A stretch of 64,000 nt of DNA from Vulcanimicrobium sp035943995 (GCA_035943995.1 DASZBS010000028.1:62001-126000); one strand, 5' to 3'; shown: positions 50,542 through 59,441, numbered from the stretch's first letter. The notes: generated from the letters alone by a model not told the origin. Program-made: numbers and translations.

Positions 50542-52239
50542 GTGCGCGAGGGCGGCTTCACACTCGTCGAGATCGTCATCGCGGTCGCGATCGTGGCAAC
50601 CACGGTCGCGGCCGGCTTCGGGATCGCGCTCGCATCGCGTTCGCTGGCCGTTTCGACGGCGGCCGGCGAGCTCGACCAGTTTCTCGACAGCGCGCGAACG
50701 ATGGCGCGCGACCTGGACGGTGCAACGCTCGCGTTCACCACGGACGCATACGGCGACGGCACGGAGGTGCGTCTATTGGCAGGCGGGCCGAACGGTCCGC
50801 CCACGCCGACGACGCTTCCGACGCTGCACGCTCGCGCGACGATCGAAGAAGCGGAATCCCTCGGAAAGACACCGTTCGCGTTCATCATACACGCGAACGG
50901 ATCGCTCAGCGGCCGGCCGGGCTATCGCATCGGCGACACGTCGACGACCGACGTCGGCTGCCCGGCGAGCGGCGCATTCCATTTCGTCATCAAAGCGGCG
51001 GGCGGAAGCGCGGACCGCTACGTGCCGTGCAGCGTGAAGCTGGCAGCGAACGGCCCAGTGACGCTGACGGCGTGGCCACTAGCGCCGACACCACCGAGCC
51101 CGACGCCATGCAGCGCCGGACCAGGTTGCACGGCGACATCACTCCCGAGCGTACCGGCCTCGACGGCAAGCTGCCCGCCGAATTTCACGGCGATTCCGGG
51201 CGGCTGCGCGCCGGTACCGCCGCCGGCCTCCGGCGCGCACTATCATGTGACGATCACCGGCGCACCGGCGACCATCACCGTCGGCGCAACGGGATCGTTC
51301 ACCGCACAAGCAACGCTAACGAACCCAAACGCGGTCCCCGCGGGCACACCGGCATCGATCCCGGTCGGCATTCAGTCCGCCGACACGACGTGCACCGCCA
51401 CGCCACCAGGCTGGCAACAATCAGGATCGACGTTCACCGTAACCGGCGTAGCTGCAGGCACATGCACGGTAACGGTGGACGCTGACACGTCAGCAGTTAC
51501 GGGATTAACCTCCGACACCGGAACCGTCAGCGTAACAATCACGCCCGCACCAGCACCAACACCAATGGCCTCAGCCGCCGCGTGCGACCTAGTCACAAAC
51601 GGAAAGTGCTATCATCGCATCGTCGACCGAACAACGCAGACGTTCTGGAAGTACGTCTTTCCTGATACGTCGTGCGCGGTCAACAGCGGTCCATGTGTCT
51701 ACAGTGATTCAATAGCGCAAATTGAGTTGACGCCGCCATATGGGTTTCAACCGTCGATTCCAGCGGGAGACGGAGCACATGAACTTCTCTTTCGCGTAGA
51801 CGAGATAATAGCTGTTTGGAACCAATGTCAGCCATATTCATATTTCGCGGGCGTTCCCGCCGGCGATTCAATCCAGTGGGGAGGCTTCGCAATTAGTTCA
51901 CCCCTAACCACGTCTCTAGGTTGGGGTCAGCCGTCCGTCTATTCGACCATCAATCATGTCTTGACAGATCCATCACCAGGCGGGGGATTTATTGAAGCTA
52001 ACAAATTGTGGACAAGCGGAACAACACTCAACGACCTATTTGAGTCTGTTGCTTCGGAACAAATTGGTTCCGCATATACATTCAGTTTTTCCTCAAGTGC
52101 CGACACGCCTGACAAGTACGTTCAATGGTATCCAGATTTCGCTGGATGTGACGCTGCCGGGAATGTAAATAACCCCGGCGTTGAATTTGGGATTAGCGGA
52201 GTCGAACTCGTGTTTGAAATCTACCAGGCTGTCCCATAG
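50542..52239 (+). CDS. Type IV pilin-like protein with Ig-like repeat and low-GC C-terminus
   Basis: About 565 residues from GTG 50542 behind AAAGGAG. A prepilin cleavage motif is at the N-terminus (VREGGFTLVEIVIAVAIVA; cleavage after Gly, with Glu5), giving a pseudopilin helix. A pilin-like head follows to about residue 190, with Cys pairs. Then comes a Pro/Ser/Thr-rich linker (PTPPSPTPCSAGPGC) and an Ig-like segment (YHVTITGAPATITVGATGSF to TVSVTITPAP). The last 220 residues (from about 51560) are much lower in GC and rich in aromatic and Asn residues, as if joined from another source. No pilus assembly gene is near. It ends at a strong terminator. Confidence 0.78.
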   Translation: MREGGFTLVEIVIAVAIVATTVAAGFGIALASRSLAVSTAAGELDQFLDSARTMARDLDGATLAFTTDAYGDGTEVRLLAGGPNGPPTPTTLPTLHARATIEEAESLGKTPFAFIIHANGSLSGRPGYRIGDTSTTDVGCPASGAFHFVIKAAGGSADRYVPCSVKLAANGPVTLTAWPLAPTPPSPTPCSAGPGCTATSLPSVPASTASCPPNFTAIPGGCAPVPPPASGAHYHVTITGAPATITVGATGSFTAQATLTNPNAVPAGTPASIPVGIQSADTTCTATPPGWQQSGSTFTVTGVAAGTCTVTVDADTSAVTGLTSDTGTVSVTITPAPAPTPMASAAACDLVTNGKCYHRIVDRTTQTFWKYVFPDTSCAVNSGPCVYSDSIAQIELTPPYGFQPSIPAGDGAHELLFRVDEIIAVWNQCQPYSYFAGVPAGDSIQWGGFAISSPLTTSLGWGQPSVYSTINHVLTDPSPGGGFIEANKLWTSGTTLNDLFESVASEQIGSAYTFSFSSSADTPDKYVQWYPDFAGCDAAGNVNNPGVEFGISGVELVFEIYQAVP

Positions 52240-52241
52240 AA

Positions 52242-52267
52242 AAAAGCGGAGCGCAAGCCCCGCTTTT
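52242..52267. terminator. Bidirectional intrinsic terminator
   Basis: AAAAGCGG and CCGCTTTT form an 8-bp stem enclosing a GC-GCAA-GC tetraloop hairpin (one A/C mismatch). It has an A-run on one side and a T-run on the other, so it can stop both the pilin-like gene (plus) and the DUF4397 gene (minus), which converge here. Confidence 0.85.
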
Positions 52268-52296
52268 CCATATGACTATGCCTGTTTTTACGGACC

Positions 52297-53238
52297 CTAG
52301 AAACCGAATCCCAAAGTCTGTTCGACGAATCCGACGAGGTTGAGCCCACCGGCCGGCCCGTCGATCGCATACAGTTGCACAACATAGGGCTGTCCTGCAA
52401 CCGCATTCGGCGCCGCGATGCTCGTGATCGGTACTACTGTCCCTGCTGGAACGCCGGCTCCGTCGTAGAAGCCCGCCGGCACGGCGTTGATGCCGGACTG
52501 GACGTTGCCGTTGGGGACGGGCGCGAGCGTGCCCGACTTCTTCGGCGCTGCCACTGCTTGCGCGCCGGTGAGGTTTGTCGGGACCGTACACGGAGTGACG
52601 GTTGTCGTGCAATAGCCGAAGCCGACGCCGTTTGGTTTTCCGGTGCTGAACACCGGTGCGGCGTTGTGCGAGATCACTTCGTTGCCGGCCGGCGCGATCG
52701 CAAAGCTGGGCTCGTTGAAAACGTACAGGCCCAGCGTGCCGGTCGCGGTGGTACCGCCGAGCACGATCGTCTGGCGCGCGTTGTTTCCGGCGGTGCCGGG
52801 TGCGATCGTCGACACGACGATCGGGGACGTCCCGAGATACGGACCAGGCGCAGTCGGGCATTCAAGGCCTTGCATCCCAACGCCGAGGAACGGATACACC
52901 GCGATCGTATGCGAGATGCCGCCGGCGATTGAGTAGAGACCCGACGCGGTGCCGTAGGGAACCGTCGGATTGACGATCGTGAGCGGAAGGTTGTCGATGC
53001 AGACGTCGACGGTCCCCGACGGCGGCGGTCCGCCGAACGTGCTGAACGTGTCGGGCGATCCCTGGACGAAGCGGATCAGCGCGGCGCTGTTGGAGCCCGA
53101 TTGGAACTGGCCCTGGGAGCCGCCGGCATTGTTCGGCGGGCCCGCGAACGGCAGAGCGCCTCCGCTCCCGTTCGAGCAGGCGGCCGTGCCGACGGCGAAT
53201 GCGCCGAGGACGGCCAGGCGGGCGAGGAGACTACGCAT
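52297..53238 (-). CDS. DUF4397 lipoprotein
   Basis: A 313-residue lipoprotein with signal and lipobox (LAVLGAFAVGTAACSNG). The DUF4397 pattern is seen in ALIRFVQGSPDTFSTF followed by GTVDVCIDNLPL, then SIAGGISHTIAVYPF and ARQTIVLGGTTATGTLGLYVF. DUF4397 domains are beta-sandwich surface domains without known catalysis. Gly/Ser-rich sequence after the lipidated Cys acts as a spacer. It stands alone, with a terminator at its end and 107 bases upstream before holA. Confidence 0.88.
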   Translation of the reverse strand: MRSLLARLAVLGAFAVGTAACSNGSGGALPFAGPPNNAGGSQGQFQSGSNSAALIRFVQGSPDTFSTFGGPPPSGTVDVCIDNLPLTIVNPTVPYGTASGLYSIAGGISHTIAVYPFLGVGMQGLECPTAPGPYLGTSPIVVSTIAPGTAGNNARQTIVLGGTTATGTLGLYVFNEPSFAIAPAGNEVISHNAAPVFSTGKPNGVGFGYCTTTVTPCTVPTNLTGAQAVAAPKKSGTLAPVPNGNVQSGINAVPAGFYDGAGVPAGTVVPITSIAAPNAVAGQPYVVQLYAIDGPAGGLNLVGFVEQTLGFGF

Positions 53239-53345
53239 GCGTGGAGTGACCTCTCAGGGAGCCGAAAGCGAGCGGCGACGCGAGGCCCAAAAGCGGCCGC
53301 GTTCGTGCGCGACGTTGGATTCAGTGGAATCCGAATCCTGGTTCG

Positions 53346-54335
53346 TCAACGCCTCGAAGCGAGCCGCCCCGCGAGATCGGCGGTCAAAAGCTCGATCAGC
53401 GCCCGCGGATCGTCGACCTGCCCCGTCACGACCCGCTCGAAGCCCCGCACCGCGGCCTCGTAGCCGGTCCGCGCCCGCCGCTCGCCGATCCGTTTCGCGA
53501 TGGGGCGCAGGACGCGCTCGCGCCAGCGGTGCCGCGGCGGCAGCGCGCCCCCGCCCGGCCGCGCGAGCTCCCACAGCAGGGCGAACTCCTGGGCGAGCAT
53601 GCTCGTGAGTGGGACGGCCGCGCCGCGCGGGTCGTTCGCGAACAGCTCGAACGCGATCGCGAGCGCGTCGGCGCTGCGGCCCTCGACGACCGCGGCGGCG
53701 TACTGCCAGGCCTTCGGGTCCTCCACGCTGAGGCTCTCGCGCTCCAAGTCGGCCATCGTGATGGTGCCGCCGCCGAGCGCGAGCTTCTCGAGGTCGTTCT
53801 GGATGGCGCCGAGGTCGGCATCGCCGTCGGCCAACACCGCGACGACGCGCGGCTGCGCCTTCGCGCCCAGCCGCTGCAGGGTCTCGCGGACGAAGCGCTC
53901 GCGCACGTCGGCGTTCGGCGTCGTGTCGATGCGCAGCGCCTTCCGCCCCGCAAGCCGGCCGAACGGCTCCGGCTTCGTCGCCTTCGCCGGCGGGAACAGG
54001 TCTTCGAGCACGAGGGTGTTGCCCGCCGGCATGTTCTCGGCGACCGCCCACAGATCGCGGCGCGGCTGCGCGCGCAGCCGCTGGCAGTTGCGCACCACGA
54101 CGACGCGCCGCTCGGCGAGAAACGGCATCGCGTTGACGGCGTCGCCCGCGGCGCGCCCGATCGAATCGGACTCGGGACCTTCGAACACGTCGCAGTTCAG
54201 CGCGCGCATGTCTTCGGGCAGCAACCGGTCGAGCAGCGCGTCGAGCGCGCGCTGCGCGAGGATCGCGTCCTCCCCTTCGATCACGACGAGCCCGTCGATC
54301 TTCGGGCTCTTGTCGAGAAACTCGTAGTATTTCAC
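53346..54335 (-). CDS. holA: DNA polymerase III subunit delta
   Basis: Clamp-loader delta subunit of 329 residues. It opens with KIDGLVVIEGEDAILAQRALDAL, the HolA N-terminal AAA-like strand without a working P-loop, as usual. AMPFLAERRVVVVRNCQRL, LVLEDLFPPAKA and DADLGAIQNDLEKLALGGG match the family's blocks, the last being the most conserved. The C-terminal collar is helical. GTG start overlaps the mtnA stop as GTGA. Role: opens the beta clamp during loading. Confidence 0.9.
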   Translation of the reverse strand: MKYYEFLDKSPKIDGLVVIEGEDAILAQRALDALLDRLLPEDMRALNCDVFEGPESDSIGRAAGDAVNAMPFLAERRVVVVRNCQRLRAQPRRDLWAVAENMPAGNTLVLEDLFPPAKATKPEPFGRLAGRKALRIDTTPNADVRERFVRETLQRLGAKAQPRVVAVLADGDADLGAIQNDLEKLALGGGTITMADLERESLSVEDPKAWQYAAAVVEGRSADALAIAFELFANDPRGAAVPLTSMLAQEFALLWELARPGGGALPPRHRWRERVLRPIAKRIGERRARTGYEAAVRGFERVVTGQVDDPRALIELLTADLAGRLASRR

Positions 54336-55318
54336 GCGACGGGCAGCGGGACGCGCGGGCGGTGCTCGAGATCGGCGATGCTATCGGCGTACGGCGGCGC
54401 GAGCACCCCGTACTCGGTGATGAAGCCCGTCACGAGCCGGCCCGGCGTGACGTCGAACGCCGGGTTGTAGACCGCGTCGTCCGCGGCGACGCGCACTTCG
54501 TCGGCCGCACGCTCTTCGATCGGGATCCGCTCGCCGGAGTCGATGGAAAAATCGAACGTCGAGCGCGGCGCGGCGACGTAGAACGGGATGCCGTGATGCG
54601 CGGCGGCGATCGCGACGCCGTACGTACCGATCTTGTTCGCGGTGTCGCCGTTGCGCGCGATGCGGTCGGCGCCGACGACGACGGCGCGCACCGCTTTGCG
54701 CTGCATGGTGATCGCCGCGGCGCTGTCGACGATCAGCGTGCACGGCACGCCCGCTTCGCGCAGCTCGAACATCGTCAGGCGCGCGCCTTGCAGCAGCGGC
54801 CGCGTCTCGTCGACGAACACGTGCAGCGCTTTGCCCGCGCGGTGCGCGGCGACGAAGCAGCCTAGCGCCGTACCGTCGCCGCCGGTGGCGATCGGGCCGG
54901 TGTTGCAGTGGGTGAGCACGTTGCCGTTCGCCGGAAACAGTTCCACCGACGCTTCGCCGATGCGGCGGTCGACGTCGCGCTGCTCGTCGTGGATGCGGCG
55001 CGCCTCGCTCAGCTCGTCACCGCGCGCCGCGAGCACGCGGTCGACGGCCCACGCGAGGTTCACCGCGGTCGGCCGCGCCGCGCGAATCCGCGCCGCGGCA
55101 TTTTCAAACGCCGGGCGGTCGGCGGCATGAAGGCGCGCTGCGAGCGCGACGCCGTACGCGCCGAAGATGCCGATCGCCGGCGCGCCGCGCACCGCGAGCG
55201 TGCGGATCGCGTCCACCACGTCGTCGACGCTCGTAGCACGCTCGCGCACGACGGCGCGCGGCAGCGCTCGCTGATCGAGAAAACCGACGGCGTCGTCGTC
55301 GTACCAGACCGAATCCAC
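54332..55318 (-). CDS. mtnA: S-methyl-5-thioribose-1-phosphate isomerase
   Basis: Methionine salvage enzyme of 328 residues, related to eIF2B. Signatures: TLAVRGAPAIGIFGAYGVAL, VLTHCNTGPIATGGDGTALG (catalytic Cys) and VVVGADRIARNGDTANKIGTY (catalytic Asp), ending ITEYGVLAPPY. GTG start at 55318. It sits between a zinc-ribbon gene and holA on the same strand and is coupled to holA. No other methionine-salvage gene is nearby. Confidence 0.95.
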   Translation of the reverse strand: MDSVWYDDDAVGFLDQRALPRAVVRERATSVDDVVDAIRTLAVRGAPAIGIFGAYGVALAARLHAADRPAFENAAARIRAARPTAVNLAWAVDRVLAARGDELSEARRIHDEQRDVDRRIGEASVELFPANGNVLTHCNTGPIATGGDGTALGCFVAAHRAGKALHVFVDETRPLLQGARLTMFELREAGVPCTLIVDSAAAITMQRKAVRAVVVGADRIARNGDTANKIGTYGVAIAAAHHGIPFYVAAPRSTFDFSIDSGERIPIEERAADEVRVAADDAVYNPAFDVTPGRLVTGFITEYGVLAPPYADSIADLEHRPRVPLPVA

Positions 55319-55339
55319 ACCCGGCGGATTCGGCGAGGG

Positions 55340-55657
55340 TCAGTGAACTACTGTCGCGCCCAGCGAGGCGTAGCAGCTGCGGCAGTAGACCGGTCGGTCA
55401 CCCCGCGGCTTGAACGGCAGCGTCGTCGCGACGCCGCACTGCGCGCACACCGCGTCGAACAGCTCGCGAAGCCCCGCCGTGGAGAGCGGTCCCGCGCCCA
55501 TCCCGTTCGCGCGCTGGGCCTTGCGCGCGCCACGGCAGTCGCGGCAGCGTTGCGGTTCGTTCTCGAACCCCTTCTCCGCGTAGAACATCTGATCGCGGAC
55601 GGTGAAATCGAACGCGTTTCCGCAGTCTTTGCAAATCAGGCTTTTGTTTTCGTACAC
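55340..55657 (-). CDS. Zinc-ribbon protein (CxxC-x17-CxxC family)
   Basis: About 105 residues from GTG 55657 (VYENKSLICKDCG), chosen because family members begin just before this segment; the frame is open further upstream to 55735. Two zinc ribbons are visible: CKDCGNAFDFTVRDQMFY with CRDCRGARKAQR, and CAQCGVATTLPFKPRGDRP with YCRSCYASLG. Small proteins of this kind are widespread, presumably bind nucleic acid or protein, and have no assigned role. It precedes mtnA by 21 bases on the same strand. Confidence 0.82.
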   Translation of the reverse strand: MYENKSLICKDCGNAFDFTVRDQMFYAEKGFENEPQRCRDCRGARKAQRANGMGAGPLSTAGLRELFDAVCAQCGVATTLPFKPRGDRPVYCRSCYASLGATVVH

Positions 55658-55832
55658 CGACGTTGCACGGGCGGCGACGCCGCCCGACCCCTGTGGTAGC
55701 GGATAAGAAATCCGGCGTGGACCGATGGGGGCCACGTCGTAGGGGGAGTATACGGTAGCCGGGGTCTCTTGGCAATCCGTACCGCCGCCGCACTCCGAGG
55801 GCGGCCCCGGCCGCCGCCGAACCGTGCGGGTG

Positions 55833-56570
55833 ATGCACCGGATCGCAATCGCCTTGATCCTCGGTCTCGCCGCCGCATGCTGGCCACCGCCCGCCGCGGC
55901 GCAGGTCGCGTTCGGGATCGCGGGTGCCGCCGATCCGCCGGCGGTTCAGTCAAAGGCGGACTGCTTGGGCATAATTTTTGCAACGATCGAGGACACCAAC
56001 GCGGTCCTCGTTCGCGTCGTGGACCTCGAGGGGCCCTTCACCGGAACGATCACGGCATACGGCTCGAATCGGATGTGGACGGGACGGATCGAGCGCGCGA
56101 CGCTCGTCGACCTACCGTACGGTGGACATGAAGCGTCCGTCATCGTGCGCGCGGACGGTCCGATCGAAGGAATCGAATACGCACCCGCCTGGGGCGCATG
56201 CACCTTTCACGTCGGGCCGATTTCGCGCAACTACTACGAAGCGGGTAGGATGTCGCGTCCCACGCTGGTTCTCAACGATCCGCAGCCGGCATCGCCCGTG
56301 AGCTGTGCGCACCCGTACGTCTCGCCGGCGGTGACACAAGCGGTCGAACCGCAGACGCCGTCCAATGCCGACGCTGAAGGGACCGTGCGCATCGGGGTTG
56401 CGCTCGATGCGCGTGGCCGCGTGCGGTCCGCGCGCGTTCTCAGCTCGCCGTCGGCGACGTTGAATCCGTCGGCCGTGGCTGCCGCGACGCGTAGCGAATT
56501 CACGGGAGCGATCTTTCGGTGCGTCGCGGTGCCGAGTGCATATCCGTTCGGGATCGGATACAACATATGA
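55833..56570 (+). CDS. Secreted TonB C-terminal-domain-like protein
   Basis: About 245 residues from ATG 55833; a GTG three codons upstream is also possible. A signal peptide (HRIAIALILGLAAACWPPPAAAQ) precedes an unrecognised N-terminal beta-rich region with several Cys (DCLGIIFATIEDTNA, PAWGACTFHVG). Residues about 175-245 resemble the TonB C-terminal fold: GTVRIGVALDARGRVRSARVL, NPSAVAAATRSEF. It lacks the N-terminal membrane helix and Pro-rich linker of true TonB, so energy transduction is doubtful; it may be a stand-alone TonB-CTD envelope protein. Confidence 0.72.
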   Translation: MHRIAIALILGLAAACWPPPAAAQVAFGIAGAADPPAVQSKADCLGIIFATIEDTNAVLVRVVDLEGPFTGTITAYGSNRMWTGRIERATLVDLPYGGHEASVIVRADGPIEGIEYAPAWGACTFHVGPISRNYYEAGRMSRPTLVLNDPQPASPVSCAHPYVSPAVTQAVEPQTPSNADAEGTVRIGVALDARGRVRSARVLSSPSATLNPSAVAAATRSEFTGAIFRCVAVPSAYPFGIGYNI

Positions 56571-56604
56571 TCGCGCAGCCAGAATATCGTCGTATCGTCC
56601 CGGC

Positions 56605-57096
56605 CTAGCGAAAACCCATGCGTGCGTTCTCGCGCTTCGGTTCGATGAGCGCGACTGCCGCTGCGGCAACGGCGGCTTCGTAGCCCTTGTCGCCGCGGGC
56701 CGGATCGGCGCGTTCTTCCGCCTGAGCCCGGTTCTCGGTGGTCAGCACGCCGAAACCGATCGGCACGCCGCTGCCCAGCTGCACGTCCATGATGCCGCGC
56801 GCGCATTCGCCCGCGACGTAGTCGAAGTGCGGCGTATCGCCGCGAATCACGACGCCGAGCGCGACTACGCCGTCGAGCTTGCTCCCCGCGATCAAGCGCC
56901 GGGCGGCGATGGGCAGCTCGAAGCAGCCCGGGACGCGAAAGACTTCGACGTCGTCATCGGCGACGCCGCAGTCGCGCAAGCCGCGGCGCGCGCCGTCCTC
57001 GAGCTGCGCCGCGAGGTCGGCGTAGAAATCGGCGACGACGATCGCGAACTTCTTGCCGCTCGCGTCGGGGAGCGCGTGATTTTTCTCGGTTTTCAT
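56605..57096 (-). CDS. ribH: 6,7-dimethyl-8-ribityllumazine synthase
   Basis: Penultimate riboflavin enzyme, 163 residues. FAIVVADFYADLAAQLEDGA at the start, VFRVPGCFELPIAARRL, GVVALGVVIRGDTPHFDYVA (with the active-site His) and PIGFGVLTTENRAQAEERA are characteristic. The Asn usually seen in the first strand (RFN) is replaced by the DFY context. ATG 57096 overlaps the ribBA stop by 4 bases, so the pair forms an operon. Confidence 0.96.
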   Translation of the reverse strand: MKTEKNHALPDASGKKFAIVVADFYADLAAQLEDGARRGLRDCGVADDDVEVFRVPGCFELPIAARRLIAGSKLDGVVALGVVIRGDTPHFDYVAGECARGIMDVQLGSGVPIGFGVLTTENRAQAEERADPARGDKGYEAAVAAAAVALIEPKRENARMGFR

Positions 57097-58511
57097 TCGG
57101 CACCGCCCGGGTTGGGCGCGCCGAACATGTGGCCCATTTTGTCCCGTTTGGTGTCCATGTAGTGCGCGTTGTGCTGCGTCGGCGCGATCTGGATCGGGAC
57201 GCGCTCTTTAATCGCGAGGCCGAACCCTTCGAGCCCCGCGATCTTCTTGGGGTTGTTCGTCAGCAGCCGCATCTCGCGCACGCCGAGATCGACGAGGATC
57301 TGCGAGCCGATGCCGTAGTCGCGCTTGTCGGCGGGAAGGCCGAGCAGCGTGTTTGCCTCGACCGTGTCGGCGCCGGCGTCTTGCAGCGCGTACGCGCGGA
57401 GCTTGTTGGAGAGACCGATCCCGCGGCCTTCTTGGTGCAGGTACAGGAAGACGCCGCGGCCTTCGCGCGCGATCGCGGCGAGCGCGGCGTCGCGCTGCGG
57501 GCCGCAGTCGCAGCGCAGCGAGTGCAGCGCGTCGCCGGTGAGGCACTCGCTGTGCACGCGCACGAGCACGTCCTTGCCGTTGCCGATGTCGCCCATCACG
57601 AGCGCGACGTGCGCGATCTTGTCGATCCGCGACTCGTACGCGACCCCGCGAAACGCGCCGTTGGTGGTCGGTAGCGAGAACTCCGCGATGCGCTCGACGA
57701 GCTTCTCGTGCTGCATGCGGTACGCGATGAGATCTTTGACCGTGATGATGCGCAGCCCGTGCTTCTCAGAGAATGCCTTGAGGTTGTCGCGGCGCATCAT
57801 GGAGCCGTCCTCGTCCATGATCTCGCAGATCACGCCGGCGGGATACAACCCGGCGAGCTTGGCGAGATCGACCGACGCTTCGGTCTGCCCGGCGCGAACG
57901 AGCACGCCGCCGTCACGCGCGCGCAACGGAAACGTGTGTCCGGGCCGCAGAAAATCCGACGGACCGCACTTCGGATCGATCAGCGCGCGGATCGTGTTCG
58001 AACGGTCCTGCGCGGAGATGCCGGTGGTGACGCGCCCGCGCGCTTCGACCGACACGGAGAACGCGGTGCCGAGCGGCGCGGTGTTGTCGTTCACCATGTT
58101 CGGGATCTGCAGCGCGTCGAGCCGCTCGGAAAGCATCGGCACGCAGATGAGCCCGCCGCCCTCCTTGCGCATGAAGTTGATCGCCTCGGGCGTGACCTTC
58201 TCGGCAGCCATCACGAGGTCGCCCTCGTTCTCACGATCCTCATCGTCCATGACGACGACCATCTTGCCATCGCGCACCTCGGCGATCGCGGACTCGATCG
58301 AATCCATCGTGCTCCGCTCGCTGGCCAGCCGCGGCCCAAGGGCCGGAAGCACCGCCGCCAGGGTTCGCACCGTCCGGTAGCTCGGCTGCCTGCGCCCGCT
58401 ACGGAGCAGCGAGATCGCGGCCTCGGTGAGCCCCGACTGTTGAGCGACCTGAGCAGCTGTTAACCCGGCACCGGCCATGGCCGAGGCCAGCTCATCCGAA
58501 AACTTGTCCAC
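57093..58511 (-). CDS. ribBA: HTH - DHBP synthase - GTP cyclohydrolase II fusion
   Basis: A 472-residue frame. Residues about 1-60 form an Xre-like helix-turn-helix (LTAAQVAQQSGLTEAAISLL, then RQPSYRTVRTLAAVL). From Met69 (ATG at 58307), standard RibBA begins: MDSIESAIAEVRDGKMVV, the DHBP synthase signature DDEDRENEGDLVMAAE, then GTP cyclohydrolase II with HSECLTGDALHSLRCDCG (zinc cysteines) and HQEGRGIGL. RibBA makes the two precursors of lumazine. A GGAG lies 4 bases before the internal ATG, so a short form may also be made. An IS1595-type element begins 35 bases upstream of the GTG start. Confidence 0.92.
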   Translation of the reverse strand: MDKFSDELASAMAGAGLTAAQVAQQSGLTEAAISLLRSGRRQPSYRTVRTLAAVLPALGPRLASERSTMDSIESAIAEVRDGKMVVVMDDEDRENEGDLVMAAEKVTPEAINFMRKEGGGLICVPMLSERLDALQIPNMVNDNTAPLGTAFSVSVEARGRVTTGISAQDRSNTIRALIDPKCGPSDFLRPGHTFPLRARDGGVLVRAGQTEASVDLAKLAGLYPAGVICEIMDEDGSMMRRDNLKAFSEKHGLRIITVKDLIAYRMQHEKLVERIAEFSLPTTNGAFRGVAYESRIDKIAHVALVMGDIGNGKDVLVRVHSECLTGDALHSLRCDCGPQRDAALAAIAREGRGVFLYLHQEGRGIGLSNKLRAYALQDAGADTVEANTLLGLPADKRDYGIGSQILVDLGVREMRLLTNNPKKIAGLEGFGLAIKERVPIQIAPTQHNAHYMDTKRDKMGHMFGAPNPGGAE

Positions 58512-58538
58512 GACCTCTTAGACTCTCGCACCGGCTTA

Positions 58539-58546
58539 ACGGTTGT
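58539..58546. repeat. Left target-site duplication of the IS1595-type element
   Basis: ACGGTTGT, identical to 60554-60561 beyond the right end of the element. The identity continues for four more bases (CAAG), which on the left belong to the inverted repeat. Confidence 0.8.
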
Positions 58547-58571
58547 CAAGGTGATATATTTGGCACACCAG
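58547..58571 (+). repeat. Left terminal inverted repeat of the IS1595-type element
   Basis: 25 bases whose core GATATA, TTGGC and CACCAG are shared with the reverse complement of 60529-60553; five mismatches. Confidence 0.82.
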
Positions 58572-58621
58572 CGATTTAAGCGAGGCAGGGCAAGGGGTCA
58601 TGGCCGCCAAGCCGACCGCTC

Positions 58622-59275
58622 ATGCACCGTCCTCCCGATGCCGATTTGCAGGCGGTCGCGCTGCTCGTTGCGGGGTGTGCGGCGATCACGATTAACCTGT
58701 GGTGGCCGTTCGCGCGACGGTTGCGGATCGGAAGCGACGCCGACCTTGGCGTCATCAATACGATGATCGCGGCGTATCTAGCCGTTGTCGGTCTCCAAGG
58801 CGCAAACCGATGGTTCTGGCTTGCGCTTGTAGTCGCCGTTGGCGTCGCTCAAATCCGTAAGAACAAGGACCGCGAACGGAACGAACGCTTGCGCGACAAG
58901 CAACGTATCCGTGATCGGCTGTATGAGGTCCATGACGGGATCGAGATTCTGGGACAAGAGTTACGGAATGAGCTTACCATTAATCAATCGAAACTCTGGC
59001 AGGCCGAAAGAACCGGCGACACCTTGGAGACTGCGAGGCTGGCAAAGGAGCGAGCCGAAATTTATAGCCGATGCGCGCCGGTGCTTCTTGAGTTTAAGAC
59101 GAAATTCTCCGCGAAACTATGGACAGCCCTCGACGACATGTGGGACCATTTCCGAATTAAGGACGATACGATGGATGAAATTCTTGGGCACCACCGATGG
59201 GACATAACGTTTGACAAGATGATGGAGGCGCGAGACCGACTCCAAGCTGTCTTCGAGTTGCTGTATAATGCCTGA
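58622..59275 (+). CDS. Membrane and coiled-coil passenger protein
   Basis: Not recognised. A 217-residue protein inside the IS1595-type element. Two or three N-terminal hydrophobic helices (LQAVALLVAGCAAITINLWW, VINTMIAAYLAVVGL, WFWLALVVAVGVAQI) are followed by a long charged helical region (RKNKDRERNERLRDKQRIRD, ARLAKERAEIYSRC) likely to form a coiled coil, with a C-terminal RDRLQAVFELLYNA. It ends 8 bases inside the next small gene. Passenger genes of unrelated function are known in IS1595 elements; a role in transposition or host benefit cannot be told from sequence. Confidence 0.7.
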   Translation: MHRPPDADLQAVALLVAGCAAITINLWWPFARRLRIGSDADLGVINTMIAAYLAVVGLQGANRWFWLALVVAVGVAQIRKNKDRERNERLRDKQRIRDRLYEVHDGIEILGQELRNELTINQSKLWQAERTGDTLETARLAKERAEIYSRCAPVLLEFKTKFSAKLWTALDDMWDHFRIKDDTMDEILGHHRWDITFDKMMEARDRLQAVFELLYNA

Positions 59276-59441
59276 CGACGCCGAAGGCTCGCCAATGGAG
59301 CGATTCGAGAACCTGCTCGGGCGCATCATTTCGGCTGGCAAAAAAGACGTAAGGAAAGTCGAGCAGGCCGCCGAGGAAATCGTCGACGAAGCCCTTGGCC
59401 CGCCGCCCGCCAAAGGCCCCGCGCTCGCGGACGAGGACTAG
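59268..59441 (+). CDS. Small charged passenger protein (57 residues)
   Basis: A 57-residue frame starting at ATG 59268, overlapping the stop of the preceding gene by 8 bases, which suggests coupling. It reads MPDDAEGSPMERFENLLG, then a helix KKDVRKVEQAAEEIVDEAL and a Pro/Ala tail. Its end overlaps the convergent transposase stop by 4 bases. It is charged with no hydrophobic segment. Short, so moderate confidence, but start, coupling and composition are gene-like. Confidence 0.55.
   Translation: MPDDAEGSPMERFENLLGRIISAGKKDVRKVEQAAEEIVDEALGPPPAKGPALADED

Noticed and set aside
58512..58621. FMN riboswitch upstream of ribBA.
   Set aside because: No RFN-like conserved boxes seen. The region is taken up by the target copy and the IS end.
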